This document shows, piece after piece, positions 33,968 through 43,519 of a stretch of 64,000 nt of DNA. The stretch is from Actinoplanes campanulatus. Its GTDB lineage: Bacteria > Actinomycetota > Actinomycetes > Mycobacteriales > Micromonosporaceae. Position 1 is the stretch's first letter, and each line of letters begins with the position of its first letter. The position numbers and the translations under genes were made by a program. Where the stretch lies: positions 1 to 64,000 of the forward strand of contig NZ_BMPW01000030.1 in assembly GCF_014647795.1 (NCBI RefSeq). Direction: 5' to 3'. The notes under the pieces are model-generated. The model did not search any database, was not told the DNA's origin, and saw only the letters and a list, made by a program, of their open reading frames with translations.

Positions 33968-36397
33968 GTGAATCATCTCGGGCGATGGATGCGGATCATG
34001 GCGGGCATCACCGGTCGCGGCCCCCAGGAACGGCGGCTGCGGGCCGCCGTGTCCGGCCGCACCGTGCTGATCACCGGCGCCTCCGAGGGGATCGGCGCCG
34101 CCACGGCCCGCCGGCTCGCCGCGGCCGGCGCCACCGTGCTGCTGGTGGCGCGCACCGCCGAACGCCTCGAAGAGGTACGCGCGGAGATCGAGGCGGCGGG
34201 CGGGCGCGCCTTCACACACCCGGCCGACCTGTCGTCGCCGGAGGCGGCCGCCGTCCTGGCCACCGAACTGGTGGCTGGCTATCCCCGGATCGACGTGGTG
34301 GTCAGCAACGCCGGACGCTCCATCCGGCGATCGGTCGCGGACACCGCCGACCGGTTCCACGACATCCAGCGCACCATCGGCGTCAACCATCTCGGCCCGG
34401 TCCAGTTGCTGCTCGTGCTGCTCCCGGCGATGCGGGCGGCCGGTGGCGGGCACATCGTCAACGTCTCCACGGCCGGGTTGTCCCTGCACACGCCGCTCTG
34501 GTCGGCCTACCACTCGTCGAAGGCCGCGTTCGACACGTGGCTGCGCGGCGCCGCCGTCGAGCTGCGGCGCGACCATGTCACCGTCAGCACGGCGTACCTC
34601 AATCTGGTCCGCACCCGGATGAGCGCGCCCACGCGGCACTATGCGCGGGCACCGATGATGTCGGCGGCCGAGGCCGCGGAGATCGTCTGCCGGTCGGTGG
34701 CGCACCGCCGCTCCTGGTCGCCGTGGTGGGCCCGGCTCGGCGCGGTCGTCTCGGCGGCGATGCCGCGCACCGTCGAACGGGCGCTGGCCGCCGGGGTGTG
34801 GGCGATCGACGCCGCCGAGCCGTTGCGGGTGCTGGCCGCGACCGGGCTGTGGCGGCCCGGCCGGGTGGTGCGGCTGCTGCGCGCCGGCCGCCGGCACGGG
34901 CGCAGCCTCGCCACCGCGCTCGCCGCCGGACCGCCCGACGGGATCGCCCTGGTCGACGCGGACGGGCCGGTCACCTACCCGGAGCTGGACGCGATGGCCG
35001 GCGCCTGCGCGGCGGGCGCGGCAGCCCTCGGCGTGGGGCCCGGCGACCGGGTCGGCCTGGCCTGCGGTGGGCACCGCGGTTTCGTGGCGGCCGCGGCCGG
35101 GCTGTCCCGGCTGGGAGCCGATGTGATCCTGCTGCCGCCGGACCTGCCCGGCGAGCGCCTCGCGGCGGTGACGGACCAGGAACGGATCGGCCGGCTGGTG
35201 CACGAGCCGGACGTCGCCGCCGGCCTCCCCATGACGCCGCGGCCGGATCTGATCAGCGGCGAGGGTCCACACTCCACCGCCGGTCTTTCCGCGACGCCGC
35301 ATTTCGCCACCGTCGGCGCTCCCGCGACGCCGCATTCCACCGTCGGCCTTTCCGCGACGCCGTGGCCGGATCTGATCACCGGGGAGAGCGCGCCTCCCGT
35401 CGCGGCACGACGGCCGGGCAACGTGTACGTGCTGACCTCCGGCACCACCGGCGTGCCCCGCGCCGTCTCCCGTCCACTGCCGCTGCGCATGCTGCTCGGC
35501 CCGGTCACCACCCACCTGAGGCTGACGCCGGTGCGGCCCGGCGAGCCCATCGTGGTGGCCACCCCGCCGCATCACGGGTACGGGCTCACCTACCTGTCCG
35601 CCGGCCTCACCCTGGGCGCTTCCGTGGTGCTCGTGCCCGGCGGCGACCCGGAGCGGATCCTGGCCGCGGTCGCCGCCAACCGGGCCGGCCTGCTCTTCGC
35701 GTTGCCGGTCCAGCTTCGCCGCATCTGCGACCTGCCGGAGTCGGCGTGGCCGGATCTCGGCTCGCTGCGGGCGGTGATCAGCGGTGCCGCCCCACTCGAC
35801 CGTGACCTGTGCGAACGTCTGCGGGAGCGCTTCGGGGACCGGACGTTCAACATGTACGCCACCACCGAGGCCGGCTGGGCCGCGATGGCTACTCCGGCCG
35901 ACCTGCGGGCCGCGCCCGGCACGGTCGGGCGGGCGCCCCGCGGCGTGCAGGTCCGGATCGCCGCGCCGGACGGCACACCGCTGCCACTGGGCCGCATCGG
36001 CGAGATCCGGGTGCGGGGCTGGCATCCGGACGGCCGCTGGCACCCCACCGGCGACCTCGGGCATCTCGACCCGGCCGGACGGCTGTTCGTCGACGGCCGG
36101 CTCGACGACATGATCGTCTCCGGTGGCGAGAACGTGTATCCCGGCCCGGTGGCCGCCGTGATCACCAGCCACCCCGACGTCGCGGACGTGCTGCTGGAGC
36201 CGGTCGCGGACGACGAGTTCGGGCAGCGGCTGCGGGCCACCGTGGAGACCCGACCCGGCCGTACGCTCACAGCCGGCGACCTGCGGGAGTGGCTGGCCAC
36301 ACGGCTGCCCCGGCACGAGCGACCGAATGAGATCACCATCGTCACGGAGTTGCGCCGTACCGCGACCGGCAAACCGGTGCGCGGCCCGCTCCGCTGA
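33968..36397 (+). CDS. Short-chain dehydrogenase fused to acyl-CoA synthetase
   Basis: 809-aa bifunctional protein. Residues about 28-280 form an SDR: TVLITGASEGIGAA (NADP site), NAG in VVVSNAGRSI, Ser/Tyr/Lys in NVSTAG and AYHSSK. Residues about 320-809 form an ANL adenylate-forming enzyme: YVLTSGTTGVPRAV (P-loop), YATTEAGWAA, GDLGHLD and the C-terminal RTATGKPVRG with the catalytic Lys. Three 10-residue repeats (AGLSATPHFAT, VGAPATPHST, VGLSATPWPD) are inserted just before the P-loop. The pairing suggests activation of a carboxylic acid and redox of a linked alcohol or ketone in lipid or polyketide metabolism; substrate unknown. Confidence 0.88.
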   Translation: MNHLGRWMRIMAGITGRGPQERRLRAAVSGRTVLITGASEGIGAATARRLAAAGATVLLVARTAERLEEVRAEIEAAGGRAFTHPADLSSPEAAAVLATELVAGYPRIDVVVSNAGRSIRRSVADTADRFHDIQRTIGVNHLGPVQLLLVLLPAMRAAGGGHIVNVSTAGLSLHTPLWSAYHSSKAAFDTWLRGAAVELRRDHVTVSTAYLNLVRTRMSAPTRHYARAPMMSAAEAAEIVCRSVAHRRSWSPWWARLGAVVSAAMPRTVERALAAGVWAIDAAEPLRVLAATGLWRPGRVVRLLRAGRRHGRSLATALAAGPPDGIALVDADGPVTYPELDAMAGACAAGAAALGVGPGDRVGLACGGHRGFVAAAAGLSRLGADVILLPPDLPGERLAAVTDQERIGRLVHEPDVAAGLPMTPRPDLISGEGPHSTAGLSATPHFATVGAPATPHSTVGLSATPWPDLITGESAPPVAARRPGNVYVLTSGTTGVPRAVSRPLPLRMLLGPVTTHLRLTPVRPGEPIVVATPPHHGYGLTYLSAGLTLGASVVLVPGGDPERILAAVAANRAGLLFALPVQLRRICDLPESAWPDLGSLRAVISGAAPLDRDLCERLRERFGDRTFNMYATTEAGWAAMATPADLRAAPGTVGRAPRGVQVRIAAPDGTPLPLGRIGEIRVRGWHPDGRWHPTGDLGHLDPAGRLFVDGRLDDMIVSGGENVYPGPVAAVITSHPDVADVLLEPVADDEFGQRLRATVETRPGRTLTAGDLREWLATRLPRHERPNEITIVTELRRTATGKPVRGPLR
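35278..35370 (+). repeat. In-frame 30-bp tandem repeat inside the SDR-synthetase gene
   Basis: Units at 35278-35310 (33 bp), 35311-35340 and 35341-35370, each built on CCGCGACGCCGCAT or a close variant. They keep frame and encode a flexible Ala/Thr/Pro linker. The flanks also share a duplicated word (CCGGATCTGATCA at 35243 and 35366). Confidence 0.7.
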
Positions 36398-36575
36398 AGC
36401 ATGTCGCGGGTGGGGCCGGCCATGGCCGTCGCGGTGATATTGATCTTTCCATCGTTCTCTCGACTGGCTATCTTCTTCGGGGCATCAGGGGACGGATCCC
36501 CTTCCCAGGCTGACGCGGGCGGTTGTCGTCTCGTCCAAGCCGGCCGGCCCACGATCCAGGGTTGAACCGGCCGGA
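36398..36575. other. Convergent intergenic gap
   Basis: Short region between two convergent genes. It holds a 12-bp palindrome (CGGCCATGGCCG, 36417-36428) that could terminate the rightward gene. I see no gene. Confidence 0.4.
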
Positions 36576-37331
36576 TCAACCGGGCGCATCAGCCGCCGGC
36601 TCGCGCCCCCTGGTGGCGAGAACCAGGGTGGTGCGCAGATCCAGGACGATCGTGCCGCCGAAGCCGTCGACCAGGCGGCCGAGCGCGGTGAGACCTTTCC
36701 GCTGCACCTCGGGGGAGTGGCGCAGAAACGGACCGAAGGTCCGGACCAGGGCGAGATAGTCGTCCTTGGCGAGGGGCAGGCTGGTGTTCAAGACCCTCTT
36801 CTGTACGCCGGTGAAGCGCCCGGACGCGAGAACGTCCGTGTGGAACCAGTCGATCGGCCGCTCCTGAACGGTCGGGTCGAGGGCGTTCAGCGCCTCCTGA
36901 ACGGCGGCGCCCTGTTCCGGATCCTGGTAGCCGTAACGGTGACCCAGAACGGCCAGCGTGCCGCCGGGCGCGAGCGCGGCGTAGGCGAGATCGTTGCGGC
37001 GGCCCGGGTCCAGCCAGTGCCACGCCATCGCGCAGGCGACCAGTTCGACGCCCTCGGCCGGAGGCGTCCACTCCTCGAAGGAGCCGACGTGGACGCTCGC
37101 CCGGGGGAAGCGGCCGGCGAGCACGGCGGCCATGTCAGGATCGGGTTCGATACAGGTCAGCGGCGCGCCGAGGGCGGCGAAGACCTCGGTGCCCTTGCCG
37201 GTACCCGCGCCGATCTCGACGGCCGAGGCCGGGACGCCACCGTGATGGTCGACGATCATGTCGGCGACGGCCGGTGGATACCCGGGGCGGGCGGTGTCGT
37301 AGAGGCCGGCCACCGTTCCGAACAGTCTCAT
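36576..37331 (-). CDS. Class I SAM-dependent methyltransferase
   Basis: 251-aa methyltransferase: MRLFGTVAGLYDTARPGYP opening, motif I VEIGAGTGKGTE, acidic loop CIEPDPDMAAVL and CAMAWHWLDP. This opening and the AWHW block are common in actinobacterial methyltransferase-11-type proteins of unknown substrate. TAGGGT sits at about -13 to -8 from the ATG at 37331 and no RBS is seen, so it may be leaderless. Confidence 0.85.
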   Translation of the reverse strand: MRLFGTVAGLYDTARPGYPPAVADMIVDHHGGVPASAVEIGAGTGKGTEVFAALGAPLTCIEPDPDMAAVLAGRFPRASVHVGSFEEWTPPAEGVELVACAMAWHWLDPGRRNDLAYAALAPGGTLAVLGHRYGYQDPEQGAAVQEALNALDPTVQERPIDWFHTDVLASGRFTGVQKRVLNTSLPLAKDDYLALVRTFGPFLRHSPEVQRKGLTALGRLVDGFGGTIVLDLRTTLVLATRGREPAADAPG

Positions 37332-37465
37332 GCGCCGCACCCTAACGGCCGGACACGGCGCGCCGGGAAGCGGCGGAGCCCGAGGTCCATGCCCGGCACC
37401 GCGCAACCTGCCGGGGTGCGCCCGGGCACGGTGAAGCCACGCCGGTGCCGCGAACGTTCCTCCGG

Positions 37466-37954
37466 TCAGTGGGCGACGACCGGTGAACCGCGCAGGTCCA
37501 CCCGTTTCAGGCCGGCGCCGTCGCGGTCGACGTTGTACTCGAGATAGCCGTCGGCGCTCCAGCCGCCCGCGGCCGGGACGCGCAGCTCCACCTTCTCGCA
37601 CTTGTACGCGCCGGTGGCGGTCCCGTTGACGCGGGGCGCGAGGTTGCAGGTGCCGAGGGCGACGTTCTCGTTGTGCCGTTGCAGGTGGTAGTGGAGGGTG
37701 AGCGCCTCGAACCCCCGCTCCCCGTCGTCGTCACCGCCCCGGGCCCACGCGACGTGGGCGTAGGCGCCGCGCGTGGGTGTGCCGTGCAGCAGGCACAGCC
37801 GTACGTCCATCCGGGTGTTGCGGCCCGGCGTGTCGAAGACGACGTGCCGTGGCGCGCTGCACGTCCCGGCGTCGGCGCGGGCCGGCGATGCCACGCCGGC
37901 GAGCAGCCCCGACCCGAGCAGTGCGATGGTGATCAGCCCATGAGTTCCCGTCAT
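37466..37954 (-). CDS. Small secreted protein of unknown function
   Basis: 162-aa protein with a Sec signal peptide ending near ASPARA-DAG. The mature part has paired cysteines (CSAPRHVV, RLCLLHG, CNLAPRV, YKCEKVEL) suggesting two disulfides and is rich in beta-type sequence. Family not recognised. ATG at 37954 is preferred over 37984 because GGGGGTG is about 7 nt upstream. It sits at the downstream end of the glycoside-hydrolase operon but has its own gap, so membership is uncertain. Confidence 0.72.
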   Translation of the reverse strand: MTGTHGLITIALLGSGLLAGVASPARADAGTCSAPRHVVFDTPGRNTRMDVRLCLLHGTPTRGAYAHVAWARGGDDDGERGFEALTLHYHLQRHNENVALGTCNLAPRVNGTATGAYKCEKVELRVPAAGGWSADGYLEYNVDRDGAGLKRVDLRGSPVVAH

Positions 37955-38020
37955 GTCGGACACCCCCGTGTGTGGATCTTTCATGTCGGAGTACCCATGG
38001 GCTGACCAGGAGAAACAGTG

Positions 38021-39706
38021 TCAGGCGAGGTGGATGTAGTCGAGTTCGGCGTAACCCGTGCCGGCCGTCAGGTTCGGTGAGCCCTTGGCCAGGCGGATCA
38101 TGTTCCAGCCCGCCTTCAGCGTGACCGTGGTGTTCACCGTCGAACCGAACACACCCCACGCGGCGGTCGGCGGGTAGCTGATCGTCTGCCAGCCGCCACC
38201 GTTGTACGCCAGCCCGTGCGTGGCCGTCGCCCCGGTCGCGTTGGCGTACCCGATAGTCATCGTGTACGACCGCGCTGCCGGCACGTTGACCAGGAAGTCG
38301 ACGAACGACTGGTTACGGGGATTCGCCGAGCCGTCGATCTGCCCGACGTACCCGCCGTTGGACGCCGAGCCGGACGAGAACCGGTTGGCGTTGACGACAG
38401 TGGCGTTCTCCGCCTCGTACCGCTGCTGCCATGTCGACGCACCCGATGCAGGCGCGATCAACAGTTGATACGAATCCCATGCGTGCATGCCGGTCACCGG
38501 CACACTGATGCTGCCGTTCGACACCGTGTAGGTGGCCGACGACACCGCGATCGGCGCGCTCTGGTTGGTGAACCGGCCGGTCGTGCCGCTGCGCGACAGG
38601 GTGACCCGCACCTGCGAGCCGAGCGCGCCCAGCCCGTTGACCCGGACCGTGTTGTCGCCGCTGTCGCCGCCCAGCACCACGTTCACGACCTTGCGGGTGC
38701 TGTCGTAGGCGGCGACGCCCTCCAGCCACGAGCCGGGGACGGTCTGCACGATGTTGCCGGCCATGTCGCCGTACCACTTGTAGGTCCAGTACGACGAGGT
38801 CGGCGCGTTGTTGTAGAGCAGACCGTTGAGGGTGCCCGCCTCGTACCAGTAGGCGCGCTCCGCCGACCGGATGCCGTGCCGCTCGAAGACCGCCATGTAG
38901 TGCACGGCCACGCTCGGGATGTCCACCTGGGACGGGGAGGCGTACTCGTTGATCGAGATGGGTCGCGGTGAGATGCCCAGCGACGACTCGATCGCCCGGT
39001 AGTCGGCGACGTGCGCCTGCACGTCGAGATACTTGTCGTTCTCCAGTTCGTGCCAGACGATCACGTCGGGCAGGGTGGCGGTGTCGCGGGCGTTGGTGAG
39101 GAAGCCGACCATCCAGTCGTGGTTGTAGACCGAGTGGCTGGGCCCGACGATCGGGGTCACCGTGTCGAGCGTGCGGATCAGTCGATGGGTACGGGTCCAG
39201 CCCGCGTTGAACGTCCCGGCGGCACTGGTGTTCCAGGTCCAGTCGGGTTCGTTCCAGAGTTCGTAGCCGTCGACGTTGGTGGTGGTCGTGGCGTTGAGCC
39301 GGGTCTGCACCATGGTGCGGACCTTGGCCTCCCAGTCGGTCCAGCTCACCCACCTGTACGGGAAGTCCTTGTAGATGTCCGGGAGCCGCCAGAACTGCTG
39401 GGCGCCGGCGCTGGTGACCTTCCCGGCGGCGAGCGCGCCGTCGCAGCAGGGTGTGGTGGCGCCGTTGCCGAGCTGCTGAACGCCGGGCGGCGGCTGGGTC
39501 AGGTGGTTGAGCCGGAGCGGGTACATCTGCTCCAGCGGCGGCTTGGTTCCGGTGTCCACGGCGTACAGGCCGCCGGAGGCGACATGGGTGACCGGCCGGA
39601 CGACGGTGCCGACGTTGACGGTGAGGGTGTTGCCGGCGGCCCGTGCCGGGCTGGGGACGGCCAGCCCGGCCAGGACCAGTAGGAGAACTGCGGGTCGGTA
39701 GCGCAC
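38021..39706 (-). CDS. Secreted clan-A-like glycoside hydrolase with C-terminal CBM
   Basis: 561-aa exported enzyme. Signal peptide to about ARA-AGN. The catalytic core resembles a (beta/alpha)8 retaining glycosidase: acid/base candidate E153 in YELWNEPDW and nucleophile candidate E254 in ISINEYAS. A short beta domain follows, then a CBM6/35-like carbohydrate-binding module (YEAENATVVNANRF to AELDYIHLA). It shares a recognisable core with the 46046-49726 protein (DIYKDFPYRW versus DIHRGFPYQW; DVIVWHEL versus DVITWHEL). Exact GH family not assigned; arabinofuranose- or galactan-active function is inferred from context. GTG start with GAGGTG 5 nt upstream; last gene of the leftward operon. Confidence 0.82.
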   Translation of the reverse strand: MRYRPAVLLLVLAGLAVPSPARAAGNTLTVNVGTVVRPVTHVASGGLYAVDTGTKPPLEQMYPLRLNHLTQPPPGVQQLGNGATTPCCDGALAAGKVTSAGAQQFWRLPDIYKDFPYRWVSWTDWEAKVRTMVQTRLNATTTTNVDGYELWNEPDWTWNTSAAGTFNAGWTRTHRLIRTLDTVTPIVGPSHSVYNHDWMVGFLTNARDTATLPDVIVWHELENDKYLDVQAHVADYRAIESSLGISPRPISINEYASPSQVDIPSVAVHYMAVFERHGIRSAERAYWYEAGTLNGLLYNNAPTSSYWTYKWYGDMAGNIVQTVPGSWLEGVAAYDSTRKVVNVVLGGDSGDNTVRVNGLGALGSQVRVTLSRSGTTGRFTNQSAPIAVSSATYTVSNGSISVPVTGMHAWDSYQLLIAPASGASTWQQRYEAENATVVNANRFSSGSASNGGYVGQIDGSANPRNQSFVDFLVNVPAARSYTMTIGYANATGATATHGLAYNGGGWQTISYPPTAAWGVFGSTVNTTVTLKAGWNMIRLAKGSPNLTAGTGYAELDYIHLA

Positions 39707-39739
39707 GGTTCACCTCGGTGGATGGGGGAAGGGGACGGT

Positions 39740-41659
39740 TTACTCCTCCCGTGGCGCCAGCGGGATCCAGACCCGCATCGGGCCGGGTTCGCGGTTGGCC
39801 CACAGGAAGTAGGGGATGGCGGTGACCGTGGTGGTCGCCGCCGGGGGCGGGATGGTCCGGTTCAGGTCCCGGTAGAGCGGGCCGCCGGACGCCGCCCGGA
39901 GACGGACCCCGACCCGCAACGTGACCGGCGCCAGGCCGCTGCCGTGGTAGGCCACCGCGGCCGGGGCCGCCGGGTCGAGTTCCAGATCCTCGAACAGGGC
40001 GCCGGCCAGCGGCCCGGACGTGGGCAGGTCGGCGTGTTCCAGGCAGTGCACGAGCGGGCCGCGGGTCAGGGCGGCCGCGCCGCGGACGGCGTCCACCCGG
40101 GGATGCGCGGCGACCAGGCGGACCGGCATGGTCAGGGTGAGCACGATCCGGTCGCCGGGGTGCCAGATGCGGTGCAGGCGCAGGTATCCGTCCTTGACCT
40201 GGTCACGGGACGGGGCCGGGGTGCCGTTGACGGCGAGGCGGGCGTCCGGGCACCAGGCCGGGATCCGCAGCGACAGCGTCCACGGCTGGTCGGACGGCGA
40301 GGTGACAGTGACGGTGATCTCCTCGTCCCACGGGTACCGGGTCTGGACGGTGACCGTGTGACCGCCCGCCGCCACCGTGCCGTCGGCGTAGAGGTGCAGT
40401 TGAAGACCGTTGTCGTCACCGGTGGCGGCGTAGGTGTGCAGTGACGCCATCAGCCGGGCCAGGTTCGGCGGGCAGCAGGCGCACTCGTACCAGTCCAGGC
40501 GGTGACCGGGCGCGTTCTCGCCGCCGCCGTCGTGGCCGGTGCGGCGCTGCAACGGGGTGGAGTAGAAGAACGCGGTCCCGTCGACGGCGGTGCTCGCGGC
40601 GATCGCGTTGTAGAGCACCCGCTCCATCTCGTCGGCGTACTTCACCTTGCCGGTGGCCAGCAGCAACCGCCAGCCGAGTTGGAAACTCGCGATCGCGGCG
40701 CAGGTCTCGGCGTAGGCGCGGTCCGGCGGCAGCTCGTAGGCGTCGCCGTAGGCCTCGTCCCGGTGCCGGGAACCCTGCCCGCCGGTGATGTAGGTGCGGC
40801 TGTCCAGCGCCGAGTCCCACAGCCGCTCGGTGACGGCCAGCAGTTCCCGGTCACCGGTCTCCACGGCCACGTCGACCGCGCCGGCCAGCAGGTAGAGCTG
40901 CCGGACCACGTGGCCGGTCACCTCGTCGGTCTCGCGCAGCGGTTGGTGGTCCTGGTAGTAGGCCGGCCCGAACCGGCCCGGCCCCAGCACCTGGTGGCCA
41001 CGGTTGTCCAGGAAACGGGCGGCCAGATCGAGGTACGGCCGGTGCCCGGTCACCCGGTACAGCTCGGCGAGGGCGGTCTCGATCTCCGGGTGGCCGTCGG
41101 TCTCGCGCGATTGCCCGTACCGTTGCACCAGAAGATCGGCGAAACGGCGCGCGACCGAGACGACCTGCTGGGCCACCGGATCGTCGGGCGCGGAACGTGC
41201 CGCGGCGACCGCCGCCTGGATCAGATGGCCGGCCGTGTACATCTCGTGGCTGAAATGCAGTTCCGTCCACTGTCGGGTCCGGTGCTCCGGATCCTGGTAG
41301 TAGGAGTCCAGGTATCCGTCCGCGTCCTGGGCCTTCTCCAGCAGGGCGGCGGCCTCCTCCACGAAAGCCTGCTGGGTGCCGGACCAGAACGCCGCCTCGA
41401 GCGTCTTGTGCACATCGGTGTCGGCGAACCAGAAACCCGTGAACGCGGTGTCGGAATCCCCGGTGACCCGGCGCAGATTGTCCAGGTTGCCGTGGGTGGA
41501 CAGCCGGGTGACGCAGTGCGGCAACGTGGACGCCGCGTTGCGTTCCTGCCAGGCGCCGAGCAGACCGTCCGGGGTGAGCCGCACCGCGTCGGCGGGCAGC
41601 GGCCGGAGCGCGGCGAGGGCATCGGGCGTGGGCACGACGGGGCCCTGGAGTGCAGACAT
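39740..41659 (-). CDS. GH127 beta-L-arabinofuranosidase
   Basis: 639-aa intracellular enzyme (no signal peptide) of the DUF1680/GH127 family. It keeps the cysteine-glycosidase active site of HypBA1: E302 (GDEAYGD-type acid/base), E318 and C320 in AETCAAI, and C393, C395, C396 in ECACCPPN, where the zinc-bound Cys acts as nucleophile. Spacing between E302 and E318 equals that in HypBA1 (16). It removes terminal beta-L-arabinofuranose from imported oligosaccharides. It lies 8 nt after the permease gene with GAGGAAC before its ATG. Confidence 0.93.
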   Translation of the reverse strand: MSALQGPVVPTPDALAALRPLPADAVRLTPDGLLGAWQERNAASTLPHCVTRLSTHGNLDNLRRVTGDSDTAFTGFWFADTDVHKTLEAAFWSGTQQAFVEEAAALLEKAQDADGYLDSYYQDPEHRTRQWTELHFSHEMYTAGHLIQAAVAAARSAPDDPVAQQVVSVARRFADLLVQRYGQSRETDGHPEIETALAELYRVTGHRPYLDLAARFLDNRGHQVLGPGRFGPAYYQDHQPLRETDEVTGHVVRQLYLLAGAVDVAVETGDRELLAVTERLWDSALDSRTYITGGQGSRHRDEAYGDAYELPPDRAYAETCAAIASFQLGWRLLLATGKVKYADEMERVLYNAIAASTAVDGTAFFYSTPLQRRTGHDGGGENAPGHRLDWYECACCPPNLARLMASLHTYAATGDDNGLQLHLYADGTVAAGGHTVTVQTRYPWDEEITVTVTSPSDQPWTLSLRIPAWCPDARLAVNGTPAPSRDQVKDGYLRLHRIWHPGDRIVLTLTMPVRLVAAHPRVDAVRGAAALTRGPLVHCLEHADLPTSGPLAGALFEDLELDPAAPAAVAYHGSGLAPVTLRVGVRLRAASGGPLYRDLNRTIPPPAATTTVTAIPYFLWANREPGPMRVWIPLAPREE

Positions 41660-41667
41660 GTGGTTCC

Positions 41668-42573
41668 TCAGTCCTTGACTGCGCCGGCGGTGACGCCGGC
41701 CGCGACGTAACGCTGGGCGATGATGAGCAGCAGCGTTGCGGGGATGGAGGCGACCACGGCGGTCGCCATGATCGCGTTCCACTGCTGGTTGTTGTTGCCG
41801 ATGTACTGGTAGATGCCGAGGGTGATCGGCTGGGCGTCACCGCCGCCGTCGAGAGTGCTGGCGAAGACGAAGTCCGACCACGCCCACAGGAACGCGAAGA
41901 GTGACACCGTGACGATCGCGTTGCGTGACACCGGCAGGATCACCGAGACGAAGGTGCGCCACCGGGTCGCGCCGTCGATCAGCGCCGCGTTGATCAGCTC
42001 GTCGGGGATGCCGGACATGAACGCCGTGAAGATCAGCACGCCGAACGGGACCGCGATGGTGGAGTCCGCCAGGATCAGGCCGGGCACCGTGTTGAGCACG
42101 CCGAGCCGCAGGTAGATGGCGTAGAAGCCCATCGCCATGATGATTCCCGGGATCATCTGGGCGATCAGCAGCACGAAGCTGAGCGCGCCGCCGCCCTTCG
42201 GGCGCAGCTTCGCCAGCGCGAAACCGGCGGGCGCGGAGAGCACGAGGGTCAGGGCCACCGTGCCGAGACCCACGATCAAACTCGTTCCGAGGTACGGCAT
42301 CTGCTGCTCGATGACGGCGCGGTATCCCTCCAGCGTCCCGTCGAGGGGAAGCAGGCGCGGTGGGTCGGCCCGCATGTCGGTGTCCTTGGTGAGTGACACG
42401 TTGATCATCCAGTAGACCGGGAACAGCATGACCGCCGTGAAGAACAGCCCGAGCGCGGTCTTGAGGTGCTGTTTCGTGCGACCCGCCGGGCGCGCGTGCG
42501 GCGCCCGGCGGGGGCTCGCCGCGCGGTCGTGCGCTGCTCGCCGGCGGCCCTGTGACGCGGATGCGGCGGTCAT
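41668..42573 (-). CDS. CUT1 sugar ABC permease (MalG-type)
   Basis: 301-aa inner-membrane permease. Six hydrophobic segments and the EAA loop with DELINAALIDGATRWRTFVSVILP, the diagnostic coupling-helix motif that docks on the ATPase. N-terminal basic tail before the first helix. Start overlaps the MalF-type stop (ATGA). No ATPase is encoded in the locus, so a shared MsiK/UgpC-type ATPase elsewhere is expected, as is usual for CUT1 systems in actinobacteria. Confidence 0.93.
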   Translation of the reverse strand: MTAASASQGRRRAAHDRAASPRRAPHARPAGRTKQHLKTALGLFFTAVMLFPVYWMINVSLTKDTDMRADPPRLLPLDGTLEGYRAVIEQQMPYLGTSLIVGLGTVALTLVLSAPAGFALAKLRPKGGGALSFVLLIAQMIPGIIMAMGFYAIYLRLGVLNTVPGLILADSTIAVPFGVLIFTAFMSGIPDELINAALIDGATRWRTFVSVILPVSRNAIVTVSLFAFLWAWSDFVFASTLDGGGDAQPITLGIYQYIGNNNQQWNAIMATAVVASIPATLLLIIAQRYVAAGVTAGAVKD

Positions 42574-43517
42574 GCCTGCCTCCTCTGGAAGCGGATGTAG
42601 AGCAGGCCGAAGAAGAGCGCCATGATGATCAGCAGGTTGCCGACCGCGGCGCCGGGACCGAACTCGGGCAGCAGGTTGCCGAAGCTGAGCCGGTAGGACC
42701 AGGTCGCGAACGTCGTCGACGCGTCCGCCGGACCGCCCTTGGTCATGATCCAGATGATGTCGAAGACCTTGAGCGTGTAGACCAGCCCGAGCAGCAGCGT
42801 GATCGCCGAGACCGGCCGCAGCAGCGGGAACGTTATCCGCCAGAACCGCTGCCATCCGGTCGCGCCGTCGATGGCGGCCGCCTCGTACACATCGGCCGGG
42901 ATCGCCTGGAGGCCGCTGTACAGCACGACCAGGTTGAACGGGATGCCGATCCAGATGTTCGCGATGATGACGCTGGTCAGCGCCCAGTCCGGCGACGTCA
43001 ACCAATTGACTGGATCAACATGGATCAACTCAAGTGCAGTGTTGACGATGCCGGAGTCACTGTTGAGCATCCACGTCCATGTGGACGCGCTGACGATCAG
43101 CGGCAGCAACCACGGGACCAGGAACAGCGCCCGCAACGTTGCCGACAACCTGAAGTTCTGCGCGAAGAACACCGCCAGCGCCAGCCCGATGGCGAACTGG
43201 AACGCGATGCTCACGAACGTGAACACCAGCGTGTGCAGCAACGCCGGCCCGAAGGTCGGATCGGCGAACACGGTCCGGTAGTTGTCCAGCCCGGAGAACG
43301 GGGCGTCGCCCTGCACGAACGAGCGGACCGTGTAGTGACGCAGGCTCAGATCGAGGTTGCGGTACAGCGGGTAGGCGTAGAAGGCGACCAGGTAGACGAC
43401 CACCGGCGCCAGGAACGCCCACGCCGTCCAGTGGCGACCCTTGCGCCGCCGCGGGGACCGCGCCCCCACATCCGCCGGGGCGGACGCGGGAACGCGGGTC
43501 ATCACGTCGTGTGCCAT
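42570..43517 (-). CDS. CUT1 sugar ABC permease (MalF-type)
   Basis: 315-aa partner permease with six hydrophobic segments and the EAA motif DVYEAAAIDGATGWQRFWRITFP. ATG at 43517 lies just inside the stop region of the binding-protein gene; a GTG at 43523 (overlapping that stop) is an alternative. Forms the membrane channel with the MalG-type permease. Confidence 0.92.
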   Translation of the reverse strand: MAHDVMTRVPASAPADVGARSPRRRKGRHWTAWAFLAPVVVYLVAFYAYPLYRNLDLSLRHYTVRSFVQGDAPFSGLDNYRTVFADPTFGPALLHTLVFTFVSIAFQFAIGLALAVFFAQNFRLSATLRALFLVPWLLPLIVSASTWTWMLNSDSGIVNTALELIHVDPVNWLTSPDWALTSVIIANIWIGIPFNLVVLYSGLQAIPADVYEAAAIDGATGWQRFWRITFPLLRPVSAITLLLGLVYTLKVFDIIWIMTKGGPADASTTFATWSYRLSFGNLLPEFGPGAAVGNLLIIMALFFGLLYIRFQRRQA

Positions 43518-43519
43518 CG

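Noticed and set aside
33308-36316. 1002-codon minus-strand frame opposite the SDR-synthetase
   Set aside because: Antisense shadow; domains are unmistakable on the plus strand.
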